Shown piece by piece: positions 1 to 5,566 of a stretch of DNA of 10,311 bases; position 1 is the stretch's first letter, and each line of letters begins with the position of its first letter. The stretch is from positions 1 through 10,311 of the forward strand of contig CAYMTT010000023.1 in the NCBI GenBank assembly GCA_964393465.1, read 5' to 3'. The notes below the pieces were generated by a model, which did no database searches, had not been told where the DNA came from, and worked only from the letters and a program-made list of their open reading frames with translations. Position numbers and translations under genes: made by a program. This stretch comes from CAYMTT01 sp964393465. Its GTDB lineage: Bacteria > Patescibacteriota > Minisyncoccia > Minisyncoccales > MHMH01.

Positions 1-24
1 AATGGCGAGCATTATTGTTATCGG

Positions 25-531
25 CTATTTCGGGGCTATCGGTGTTGCGACGCTGCCTTTTAAATTCCCCTCCAGGACGCCGACGAATTTAGATGCGGGA
101 GCCGACAAGCTTCCGACCAATTTTGCCAGCAGTTCTTCCCGGGTGGGAAGTTTGGCGATTGCCAGGGCTTTTTCGCCGTCCAGGCGTTCTTCGCCCACCA
201 AGCCGCCGATAATCTTCAAATTTTCATTCTCTTTGGAAAAATCGTAGAAAATCTTAAAGGGTATGACTTGGTCTTCGTAGCCGAAGCCCAAAGCCACTTC
301 CCCTTTTAAGTCTTTTACGTCGATATTCTCTTTTCCTTTGAAAGCCAGGTTTATCAGGGTTTTTTTGGCCACCTTGAACTCGCAGCCGCTTTCTTTCATT
401 TTCTTTCTGAGCTTCTGCAGATCCCCCACTTTTACTCCGGAGATGTCGCCGAAAATAATCGATTTTTGGCGGTCGATTTTTTCTTTCAAATCCTGGAGTA
501 TTTTTTGCTTTTGGACTTTGGTTAAAGCCAT
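25..531 (-). CDS. rplJ: 50S ribosomal protein L10
   Basis: L10 forms the base of the ribosomal stalk: its N-terminal domain binds 23S rRNA and its C-terminal helix carries L7/L12 dimers that recruit translation factors. The 168-residue product has the family layout: an N-terminal segment (MALTKVQKQ), the 'KVAKKTLINLA' region near residues 53-63, and a C-terminal helix starting at 'LPTREELLAKLVGSL' (128-142) with 'APASKFVGVL' (144-153). Length is normal. I chose the ATG at 531. A TTG 27 bp upstream would add residues encoded by the terminator hairpin and is unlikely. No Shine-Dalgarno site precedes the ATG; a hairpin and T-run abut it instead. The gene has its own promoter and leader RNA. rplL is expected just beyond the left edge but only 24 bases remain. 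The upstream neighbour is mltG, not rplA, so rplKA and rplJ are separated here. Confidence 0.95.
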   Translation of the reverse strand: MALTKVQKQKILQDLKEKIDRQKSIIFGDISGVKVGDLQKLRKKMKESGCEFKVAKKTLINLAFKGKENIDVKDLKGEVALGFGYEDQVIPFKIFYDFSKENENLKIIGGLVGEERLDGEKALAIAKLPTREELLAKLVGSLSAPASKFVGVLEGNLKGSVATPIAPK

Positions 532-554
532 AAAAAAACTGCGGTTATCCGCAG
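532..554 (-). terminator. Attenuator hairpin abutting the rplJ start codon
   Basis: On the minus strand CTGCGG (554-549), loop ATAA and CCGCAG (544-539) form a perfect 6-bp GC-rich stem, followed by seven T residues (538-532) and directly by the ATG of rplJ. This is a textbook intrinsic terminator shape. It lies where a ribosome-binding site would normally be, so it could act on transcription, on translation initiation, or on both. It competes with the closing helix of the L10 leader. Confidence 0.75.
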
Positions 555-626
555 ACAAATCCGGAGAAAATCTCCGAAAAGCTATTATCCTGGGCAGGTC
601 TTATTTTTCGCCCGCCGTCTGCGGAT
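532..626 (-). promoter_or_regulatory. L10 leader-like RNA (rplJ autoregulatory leader)
   Basis: The transcribed leader of rplJ folds into a three-way junction. The closing helix is a perfect 10-bp pairing of 626-617 (ATCCGCAGAC) with 556-547 (GTCTGCGGAT). Inside it, 616-611 (GGCGGG) pairs with 598-593 (CCTGCC) with one G-U pair, and 576-571 (CGGAGA) pairs with 567-562 (TCTCCG) as a tight hairpin. The 5' strand resembles the CCGAAGACAGCAGG-type core I recall from known L10 leaders, which bind the L10(L12) complex through a kink-turn. The 3' strand of the closing helix is shared with a terminator hairpin (554-539), so the two folds exclude each other. Pairing was read by eye; membership in the known L10 leader family is inferred. 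Confidence 0.75.
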
Positions 627-632
627 GTTTCA

Positions 633-660
633 ATGTTAGCATTTTCAAATTTCCTGTCAA
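633..660 (-). promoter_or_regulatory. rplJ promoter
   Basis: A perfect -35 TTGACA lies at 660-655 and an extended -10, TGC followed by TAACAT (638-633), lies 16 bp downstream. The predicted start near 626 coincides with the first base of the L10 leader closing helix, which supports both calls. The -35 box contains the TGA stop codon of mltG, so the promoter overlaps the end of the upstream gene. Confidence 0.75.
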
Positions 661-1586
661 GCCCCGAGGTGTTCGGCCTTGGCTCTGTTGTGTTCTTGAA
701 GAGTCCGGCTGAACACGGTTTCCCCTTCCGGCGAGGAAAGATAATACCAAAAAGGGCTCTCTTTCGGGTTTAGGGCCGCCTCCAAGCTTTCCAAGCCCGG
801 GTTGCAAATTGGCCCCGGGGGAAGCCCGTAATGTTTGTAAGTGTTGTAGGGAGAGTCGATTTCGGTCTCTTTTTTGGATATTTTGGTGCTCTTTTTGCCG
901 GTAATGTAGGTTAAGGTGGCGTCGGCCTGTAAAGGCATGCCGGCTTCCATTCTTTTGTAAAGGATGCCGGCCACTATTTCCTTGTCGTTTCTTGTTATCA
1001 CCTCCTTTTCCAAAATTGAAGCCATAATGAGGTCGCTTTCTTGGAATTGCAGCTTGGAAGTTTTTCTTTGGAAGTTTTCTTTCATTTCGAGCACTACTTC
1101 TTTCGGAGAAGCGTCTCTTTTGAAAAAATAGGTGTCCGGAAAAAGATAGCCTTCTTTCGAGTAAGGGCTCAAAGGGTATCCCGCCGCATTCCAGAATTCT
1201 TCTTTGGAGAACATGCCTTTTTCCTGGAAGTAAAGGCCCAGGTCTCTCAGATTCCAGCCCTCAATGACGGTTGCTTTTTCCAGGATTATTTTTCCCTCCG
1301 CTATTTTTTCTGCTATTTCTTTTACGTTCATTGAAGGAGAAAGAAGATAAGTTCCCGCCTGCAGGTTTTTGGAATATCCGCCAAGCAGGGCGTAAATTTG
1401 AAAAGATCCCTGCCACCTTATTATCCCCTCTTCTTGCAGCTTTCCGGCTATGTCTTTTAAGCCCCGGCCTTTTTCTATTTTAAAGAAAACCTGTTTTTGG
1501 GAATCGTTATCCAAAGGCAGAAAAACCAGGCAGGCGAATACAGCCAGTGTGAGAATTATGGAAAATGTCGCTGTTTTTCTCTTCAT
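657..1586 (-). CDS. mltG: Endolytic murein transglycosylase MltG (YceG-like)
   Basis: MltG cuts nascent glycan strands in the membrane-facing cell wall and sets their length. The 309-residue product has a short basic N-terminus and one membrane anchor (about residues 7-24), then a LysM-like region (about 34-105) and the YceG catalytic domain. Family signatures are visible: GYLFPDTY (146-153), ASILEKEV (189-196), in which E193 aligns with the catalytic glutamate, QADATLTY (220-227) and SPYNTYKHYGLPPGPICNPG (245-264). The ATG at 1586 overlaps the pcm stop as ATGA, suggesting translational coupling. An upstream in-frame TTG at 1658 would add 24 residues but has no ribosome-binding site. Length is close to the family norm. 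The gene ends inside the rplJ promoter with no terminator of its own. Confidence 0.93.
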   Translation of the reverse strand: MKRKTATFSIILTLAVFACLVFLPLDNDSQKQVFFKIEKGRGLKDIAGKLQEEGIIRWQGSFQIYALLGGYSKNLQAGTYLLSPSMNVKEIAEKIAEGKIILEKATVIEGWNLRDLGLYFQEKGMFSKEEFWNAAGYPLSPYSKEGYLFPDTYFFKRDASPKEVVLEMKENFQRKTSKLQFQESDLIMASILEKEVITRNDKEIVAGILYKRMEAGMPLQADATLTYITGKKSTKISKKETEIDSPYNTYKHYGLPPGPICNPGLESLEAALNPKESPFWYYLSSPEGETVFSRTLQEHNRAKAEHLGA

Positions 1587-2182
1587 ATTAGGGGGACGAA
1601 GGAAAATCCCGGATATTCGGTTTCCCGAAAGCCTTGTTCGTTTCTTGAAACCAGCCAAATGGAAGAATCGACGGGTAAGACCATTCTGCCGTTGTTTTTA
1701 AGCTGGTCTTTCCAGGCTTGGGGTATTTTTCCTCTGATCGAGGCCGAACAGAGTATTTTGTCGTAAGGCGCTTCTTGGGGATATCCCTGCCGAGCGTTTT
1801 CACAGACGTATTCTACGTTCGAGAATCCGTATTCGGAAACGTTTTTTTGGCCGAATTCTTTCAATTCGGGGATCACTTCCATTGAAACCACTCTGCCTTT
1901 TTGGCCGGAGATTTCAGCCAGCAGGGCCGTGGTCCAGCCCGATCCCGACCCTATGTCCAAGATTTTGTCTCCGGGCTCCGGTTGGAGCTTTTCCAGCATA
2001 AAAGCCACGGTCAATGGCTGGGAGTTGGTCTGCCCTCCGCCTATGGGCAAGGGCTGATCCAGGAAAGCGAATTTTTTCTGGCCTTCCTGAAGGAAGTCTT
2101 CCCTTTTCACTTTTCTGAAGGCTTTGATTATTTCGGGAGTCTGCAGCCAGCCTTGTTTTATCAAATCATCTACGAAAGGCAT
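1583..2182 (-). CDS. pcm: Protein-L-isoaspartate O-methyltransferase
   Basis: This cytosolic enzyme uses S-adenosylmethionine to methylate isoaspartyl residues in damaged proteins, starting their repair. The 199-residue product carries the family signatures in order: LPIGGGQTNSQP (45-56), matching the usual IGxGQTxSQP substrate motif, and the SAM-binding motif I ILDIGSGSGWTTALLAE (74-90). These are followed by an acidic ME (101-102) after strand 2, and GRMVLPV (165-171) near the end. It is slightly shorter than the E. coli enzyme (about 208 residues). A TATAAT box ends 8 bp before the ATG and there is no Shine-Dalgarno site, so the mRNA may be leaderless. It is the first gene of a pcm-mltG pair joined by an ATGA overlap. 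Confidence 0.93.
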   Translation of the reverse strand: MPFVDDLIKQGWLQTPEIIKAFRKVKREDFLQEGQKKFAFLDQPLPIGGGQTNSQPLTVAFMLEKLQPEPGDKILDIGSGSGWTTALLAEISGQKGRVVSMEVIPELKEFGQKNVSEYGFSNVEYVCENARQGYPQEAPYDKILCSASIRGKIPQAWKDQLKNNGRMVLPVDSSIWLVSRNEQGFRETEYPGFSFVPLI

Positions 2183-2190
2183 ATTTTGAA

Positions 2191-2220
2191 ATTATATCCC
2201 GTCTCGAAAAAAAATGAAAG
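2191..2220 (-). promoter_or_regulatory. pcm promoter (leaderless type)
   Basis: A perfect -10 TATAAT lies at 2196-2191. The predicted transcription start, about 7 bases downstream, falls within two or three bases of the pcm ATG (2182), giving a leaderless message. Only a weak -35 candidate (TTTCAT, 2219-2214, 17-bp spacer) is visible, inside the terminator of the upstream gene. Confidence 0.55.
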
Positions 2221-2242
2221 GGAGCCTTTTCAGGTTCCCTTT
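2207..2242 (-). terminator. Intrinsic terminator of the HNH-like gene
   Basis: On the minus strand AAAGGGAACC (2242-2233), a 6-nt loop and GGCTCCCTTT (2226-2217) form a 10-position stem with one A-C mismatch, followed after two bases by eight T residues (2214-2207). The stem begins inside the last codons of the HNH-like gene, whose TGA stop (2232-2230) lies in the loop. The T-run runs straight into the pcm promoter. Confidence 0.75.
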
Positions 2243-2604
2243 TCGAAATTGTGCCTTATTATTTTTACGGTCTTTTTGACGGAGCGCGTATCTCCGAAAA
2301 TAATTTTCCAGGCGGAAGCCCGTATGTCCCTTTTGATTCTTTTCCCGCCTATGATTTTGTTCAGAACTTTGTTTTCCCGGATTTCACCCCGTATGAATTT
2401 TTCTTGGATCACTCCGCTGCCGTCCTGCCAAACGTATTTGATCAGGCCGATCACTTCTTCGATCATTAGGTTGCCAAAAAGTATATGCCAGGCCCAATGG
2501 AGATTGGGGTCGAGATCCAATTCGTTTTTCGGGCATCTTTCTCCTCTCCGGGAAGTGGGACAGACATGGTGTTTGGAATTGTGCTTTTTGCGGTTTCCGC
2601 GCAA
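2230..2604 (-). CDS. Small HNH-like protein (HHxxP...N...WHxLFGN family)
   Basis: The 124-residue basic product has an HNH-like core: H12-H13 and P16 in 'HHVCPTSRRGE', N27 in 'CPKNELDL', then H36 and H40 in 'HWAWHILFGNLMIEE'. I recognise this layout (HHxxPxSR, N, WHxLFGN) from small uncharacterised proteins common in CPR and some other bacteria. It resembles the beta-beta-alpha metal fold of HNH nucleases, but nuclease activity is inference. The C-terminal half (60-124) is lysine- and arginine-rich with no recognised motif and could bind nucleic acid. The TTG start at 2604 is chosen because AAGGAGG (2617-2611) lies 6 bases before it. The gene is monocistronic, divergent from the 926-residue gene, and ends in its own terminator. 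Confidence 0.75.
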   Translation of the reverse strand: MRGNRKKHNSKHHVCPTSRRGERCPKNELDLDPNLHWAWHILFGNLMIEEVIGLIKYVWQDGSGVIQEKFIRGEIRENKVLNKIIGGKRIKRDIRASAWKIIFGDTRSVKKTVKIIRHNFEKGT

Positions 2605-2614
2605 TATTCACCTC

Positions 2615-2638
2615 CTTGAAAAGAGCTGTTTTTTCAAG
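2615..2638 (-). repeat. Perfect 8-bp inverted repeat before the HNH-like gene
   Basis: CTTGAAAA (2615-2622) and TTTTCAAG (2631-2638) are perfect inverted copies separated by 8 bp. The inner arm overlaps the first bases of the AAGGAGG ribosome-binding site and the outer arm overlaps the -10 box. It may be an operator, or, if transcription starts upstream of it, a hairpin that masks the ribosome-binding site. Confidence 0.5.
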
Positions 2639-2645
2639 CATAACA
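2637..2645 (-). promoter_or_regulatory. Extended -10 promoter of the HNH-like gene
   Basis: TGTTATGCT on the minus strand matches an extended -10 (TG, one base, TATGCT). No convincing -35 is present at 16-18 bp. The start would fall near 2630, giving a leader of about 26 bases that holds the AAGGAGG site. Confidence 0.45.
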
Positions 2646-2658
2646 CGAAACAGAAAAA

Positions 2659-2688
2659 TTGACACCCCTCTATAAAAATGCTTATATT
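2659..2688 (+). promoter_or_regulatory. Promoter of the 926-residue gene
   Basis: A perfect -35 TTGACA (2659-2664) is followed after 18 bp by TATATT (2683-2688). The predicted start near 2695 gives a leader of about 48 bases ending in AAAGGAGG (2730-2737), 5 bases before the ATG at 2743. Confidence 0.7.
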
Positions 2689-2697
2689 GAATAGAGG
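2667..2697. promoter_or_regulatory. Inverted repeat spanning the promoter (possible operator)
   Basis: CCTCTAT (2667-2673) and ATAGAGG (2691-2697) are perfect 7-bp inverted copies, about 24 bp centre to centre. One arm lies in the -35/-10 spacer and the other at the predicted transcription start, bracketing the -10 box. Because the left arm is upstream of the start, it is not an RNA hairpin in the transcript. A dimeric repressor site is the simplest reading. Confidence 0.45.
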
Positions 2698-2742
2698 TTT
2701 TGCATATTTAAAACAGAATAAAGGCAGTAAAAGGAGGTTGTT

Positions 2743-5523
2743 ATGACCGCACGCCAAGAGCAGAAAAAGCTTGATTCCCGAATGGCCGAGCTCATAGAAC
2801 GCGGGATCCTTCTTGAAGACCGGGGGGTCGAGAAGCTGCATCAGCAACTCTCGGAAGAATTCCCCGGAATCAAGCTGGATAAGCGCTATTTCAAAAGGAA
2901 AATAGAGCATATCATTTGGGCTCATCTGCCGGGAGTCGACAAGGCCCTTCAGGAGATAGTCCGCTGGAATATGGATGTGGAGGAGCATTTCTGCCCCGTT
3001 TACAGATATATTCCTTTGGACATAGTTAAAAAGAGAGCTGGTTGGCACCGGGGCATTACCACAAAGAAGCTGTCAGAAAAAACAGAAGGAGCCACTCTTC
3101 CTGGAATAGGAAGAATAGGGCTGGATTTGGACGACGAGGAGCTCAAGAGATTCAGAATGCCTTTTCATTCTTTCGGCAATCCCCTGAGAATCGAAGTTCA
3201 GGATTCCGAAAACTGGTCCTTGATGTTCCTTAACGGTTCCAATATCGGAACCAGGCACGGCAGCGATATCGTCGGAAACATTTCCAGGCGCGCTCTGAGC
3301 GACGCCCAAAAACGAGAAGATGTGGCCGTCATTGCCACCAACATCATCGCTTTGGATATGAAAAAAACCGCCGGCCCTCCAAAGGTCGGAAGGTCTCTGG
3401 TTTTCGGAGATAACGTCAATCCCCGATTGATAAAAGATCCCGAATACCGGTTCATGGTCGAAAAGATTATCAAAGATCATCCAGTGGACGAGGTTATTTA
3501 CCGCACTCCCGAAGAGTTGGTGGACGACATTCTCGGCGGCTGGATAAAAATTTCGATCAAGCCCGACAACAAGCCAGAATACAAAGGACCGGTCTATGTA
3601 ATCCTGGGACACAATGAAAACGATCTCATTCAAGCTGCCGCCTACTGGGAGCTAAGATGGTGGACCTTAAAGACTCAGGATATGCTAAAGGCCAAGTTGA
3701 GGCTTGTCAGAAAGGCCAAGAAAGAAGCCGAAAAAAAGCAGGATATAGAAAGGTACAAAGAACTGGAAGAAATTGAAAACAGTTTCCAGTCCAGGCTCAA
3801 CCGCACCAAGATGAGCAGCATCGCCACCCAGGAATGGCATCGCTTTTACGAGCGGGCCAGGGCCGTGGTGGTAAAAAAGATAGAGAAAGCCATTCCCAAT
3901 GCCAAAGTGATAGGTCAGGACGTGGCTTTTATCGAGATCGGCGGGAAGAAACTGGAAGTCCACGTTCCTCCGCACAACAAGATGACCGACAGGCTGCTGG
4001 CCAATTACGCCAATTCCTACGGTCCCAAAAATCTTAAAGAAAGCTTAGCCGATATTGCCGTTATCTGCCATGCTTGGGCTCCCCAGTTCAGGATGACAGT
4101 CAGGGAAGCCGATTACGACGGAAAACGAGGCTCTTCCAAGATGTTCGTCGCCCCGATAGCCGTCGATGACGCTTACCTGAAGAACGTTCTCGAAGCGAGT
4201 ACGGTCAAGGATCATCCTCTGGCAAAAGCGGTGTTTTCTGAAAGCTTCAAATCCGGAGTTTTGAGACTGCATTCCGTCAACGGAGTGACAGACGCCGACG
4301 TTGTACCCACCCAAGCTCTGGAATCTTTCAAGCGGCGTTCTTCGGGCAGGAAGCTCACCTACAAGGGAGGTCCTGCCTATATCTGGGCCATGTTCGGTTC
4401 CGATGCCCATTGGGGCGGTAGATCCAAAGAATTCATTACCTCCAGGGAAACGGGAATGAGATTGGGAATGACCGAAGCCGTATTCCAGATGATGCGCCGC
4501 GACTCTTTGCTGAAAAAAGGCAAAATGAGGGTGCATCTCTTTGCTTCCCCAGACGATGCCACCCAGGGGCATCATTTTAAAGCCAGGACCCAGCCTCATC
4601 CTCATCAGCTTTCTCCTCACGCAATCGAGGCGGAAGCCGCAAAACTCAGGCTTAAATCTCAAAAAGCCAGAACCAAAAAGGAAATCCGGGAAATCCTGGA
4701 TCAAATAGACAGGCTTTACAGCTTCCAGATAGAAAAGAGAGGATCTGATTATCCTCTCGAACAGATAATTCAGATGATGGAAAGAAACATCGAAATGAAC
4801 GCCGACGCTTACCGGGCCATCCTGGACAGATTCAAAAGGGCCCAGTTGATAGTGCGCGGCGTCGGTGAATTCGTCAATCCCGAAGGAGGAGGATTCGATA
4901 CCCGGAACTGCGGAATAATCGTTTTCGGATCCGGAAACCATTTTGAGCGCACCGTTGAAGGAGAATTGGCCGAAGGCCCTCTTTATGCCAAGCATTTAAG
5001 GGAGCTCTTGGCCCAGTTTCCCGAATGGCGGTTCAAGAAGGAAATTCTGGAAAAACTTGTGTCTGCTCCCCTCTACGGCGGAGAAGGCATAGGATGGTCA
5101 ACCTTGCGGGTTCCGGGCGGCTACGAGTACGGATTCGAATTCCGTTCGACCCCCACCAGAATGTCCGGCTGGGGAGATCCCTTGCTGGGAGCCACCAGGA
5201 ATATGGTTCAGAGAGGGAATTATTCCAGAATTTTCAACAACAGGCTTTTCTTGTCGGTATGCGGAGACAAGCACTTTTTCGGAGCGGTTGCCACCGATTT
5301 CGCATTTTACCACATGTGCGGAGCGGGAACCCACACTGACCGCTACGGAGAAAGGGGCTTTCCTCCCAACAATACGGGCGTTTCTTTTATCGGGATGCCC
5401 GCGGGAGGACCCGATTCCGGCCCCTTGCTGGTAAGAATACTGCCTTACGACGTCATCAGGGATTTCGTACAAGACAATCCAAGATCTTTCGACTGGGAGG
5501 CATTTCTGCCCAACCCGGTCTAA
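2743..5523 (+). CDS. Large protein with two tandem metallophosphoesterase-like domains, the first degenerate
   Basis: I do not recognise this 926-residue protein as a named family. It has no signal peptide or membrane segment. The C-terminal half shows calcineurin-like phosphoesterase motifs in order: GSDAHWGGR (552-560; D554, H556), ASPDDATQG (601-609; D604 in place of the GD motif), GNHFE (731-735; N732, H733) and CGDKHFFG (840-847; H844 in place of GHxH). The N-terminal half shows the same series with ligands replaced: NGSNIGTR (164-171), ATNIIALD (198-205), LGHNEND (288-294) and ICHAWAP (441-447). I infer a tandem duplication with a decayed first copy. Charged helical stretches (about 308-360 and 625-665) look like coiled coils. 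It is monocistronic, with a consensus promoter, strong AAGGAGG site and own terminator. Substrate is unknown; a DNA phosphoesterase or nuclease is possible. The reading frame is firm, the domain call moderate. Confidence 0.7.
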   Translation: MTARQEQKKLDSRMAELIERGILLEDRGVEKLHQQLSEEFPGIKLDKRYFKRKIEHIIWAHLPGVDKALQEIVRWNMDVEEHFCPVYRYIPLDIVKKRAGWHRGITTKKLSEKTEGATLPGIGRIGLDLDDEELKRFRMPFHSFGNPLRIEVQDSENWSLMFLNGSNIGTRHGSDIVGNISRRALSDAQKREDVAVIATNIIALDMKKTAGPPKVGRSLVFGDNVNPRLIKDPEYRFMVEKIIKDHPVDEVIYRTPEELVDDILGGWIKISIKPDNKPEYKGPVYVILGHNENDLIQAAAYWELRWWTLKTQDMLKAKLRLVRKAKKEAEKKQDIERYKELEEIENSFQSRLNRTKMSSIATQEWHRFYERARAVVVKKIEKAIPNAKVIGQDVAFIEIGGKKLEVHVPPHNKMTDRLLANYANSYGPKNLKESLADIAVICHAWAPQFRMTVREADYDGKRGSSKMFVAPIAVDDAYLKNVLEASTVKDHPLAKAVFSESFKSGVLRLHSVNGVTDADVVPTQALESFKRRSSGRKLTYKGGPAYIWAMFGSDAHWGGRSKEFITSRETGMRLGMTEAVFQMMRRDSLLKKGKMRVHLFASPDDATQGHHFKARTQPHPHQLSPHAIEAEAAKLRLKSQKARTKKEIREILDQIDRLYSFQIEKRGSDYPLEQIIQMMERNIEMNADAYRAILDRFKRAQLIVRGVGEFVNPEGGGFDTRNCGIIVFGSGNHFERTVEGELAEGPLYAKHLRELLAQFPEWRFKKEILEKLVSAPLYGGEGIGWSTLRVPGGYEYGFEFRSTPTRMSGWGDPLLGATRNMVQRGNYSRIFNNRLFLSVCGDKHFFGAVATDFAFYHMCGAGTHTDRYGERGFPPNNTGVSFIGMPAGGPDSGPLLVRILPYDVIRDFVQDNPRSFDWEAFLPNPV

Positions 5524-5530
5524 ACAAATT

Positions 5531-5565
5531 AAAAGCCGAAACCTTTCAATGGTTCCGGCTTTTTT
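5531..5565 (+). terminator. Terminator after the 926-residue gene
   Basis: AAAAGCCGAAACC (5531-5543), a 7-nt loop and GGTTCCGGCTTTT (5551-5563) form a 13-position stem with one A-C mismatch, continuing into a T-run that ends at 5565. It begins 7 bases after the TAA stop. The minus-strand gene from the right stops at 5567, and the A-rich left flank could let the hairpin serve both convergent transcripts. Confidence 0.85.
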
Positions 5566-5566
5566 C

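Noticed and set aside
1..24. An ATG at 12-10 on the minus strand downstream of rplJ as the start of rplL
   Set aside because: Only four codons remain, they do not resemble a typical L7/L12 start and no ribosome-binding site precedes them. rplL is expected nearby but cannot be shown.
1584..1658. A 24-residue longer MltG starting at TTG 1658
   Set aside because: There is no ribosome-binding site there, and the ATG at 1586 forms an ATGA junction with pcm and places the membrane anchor at the N-terminus as usual.
1901..2662. Long plus-strand open frame opposite pcm and the HNH-like gene
   Set aside because: It is antisense to two well-supported genes, has no ribosome-binding site, and its translation has no recognisable motif.
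2605..2742. CRISPR or phage attachment site in the repeat-bearing gap
   Set aside because: Each inverted repeat occurs once and overlaps a promoter; there are no direct repeats, spacers, integrase or tRNA.
3073..3633. Minus-strand open frame of 186 codons inside the 926-residue gene
   Set aside because: Same reason: antisense shadow, no start signals, no family resemblance.
3684..4740. Similar AKLRL-containing charged helices (around residues 316 and 632) as proof of internal duplication
   Set aside because: They sit at different places relative to the metal motifs (after motif III in one half, before it in the other) and are low-complexity helical sequence, so the likeness may be chance.
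4045..4995. Long minus-strand open frame of over 300 codons inside the 926-residue gene
   Set aside because: It is antisense to a gene with promoter, strong ribosome-binding site and terminator. The translation looks like a codon-bias shadow and has no start signals.
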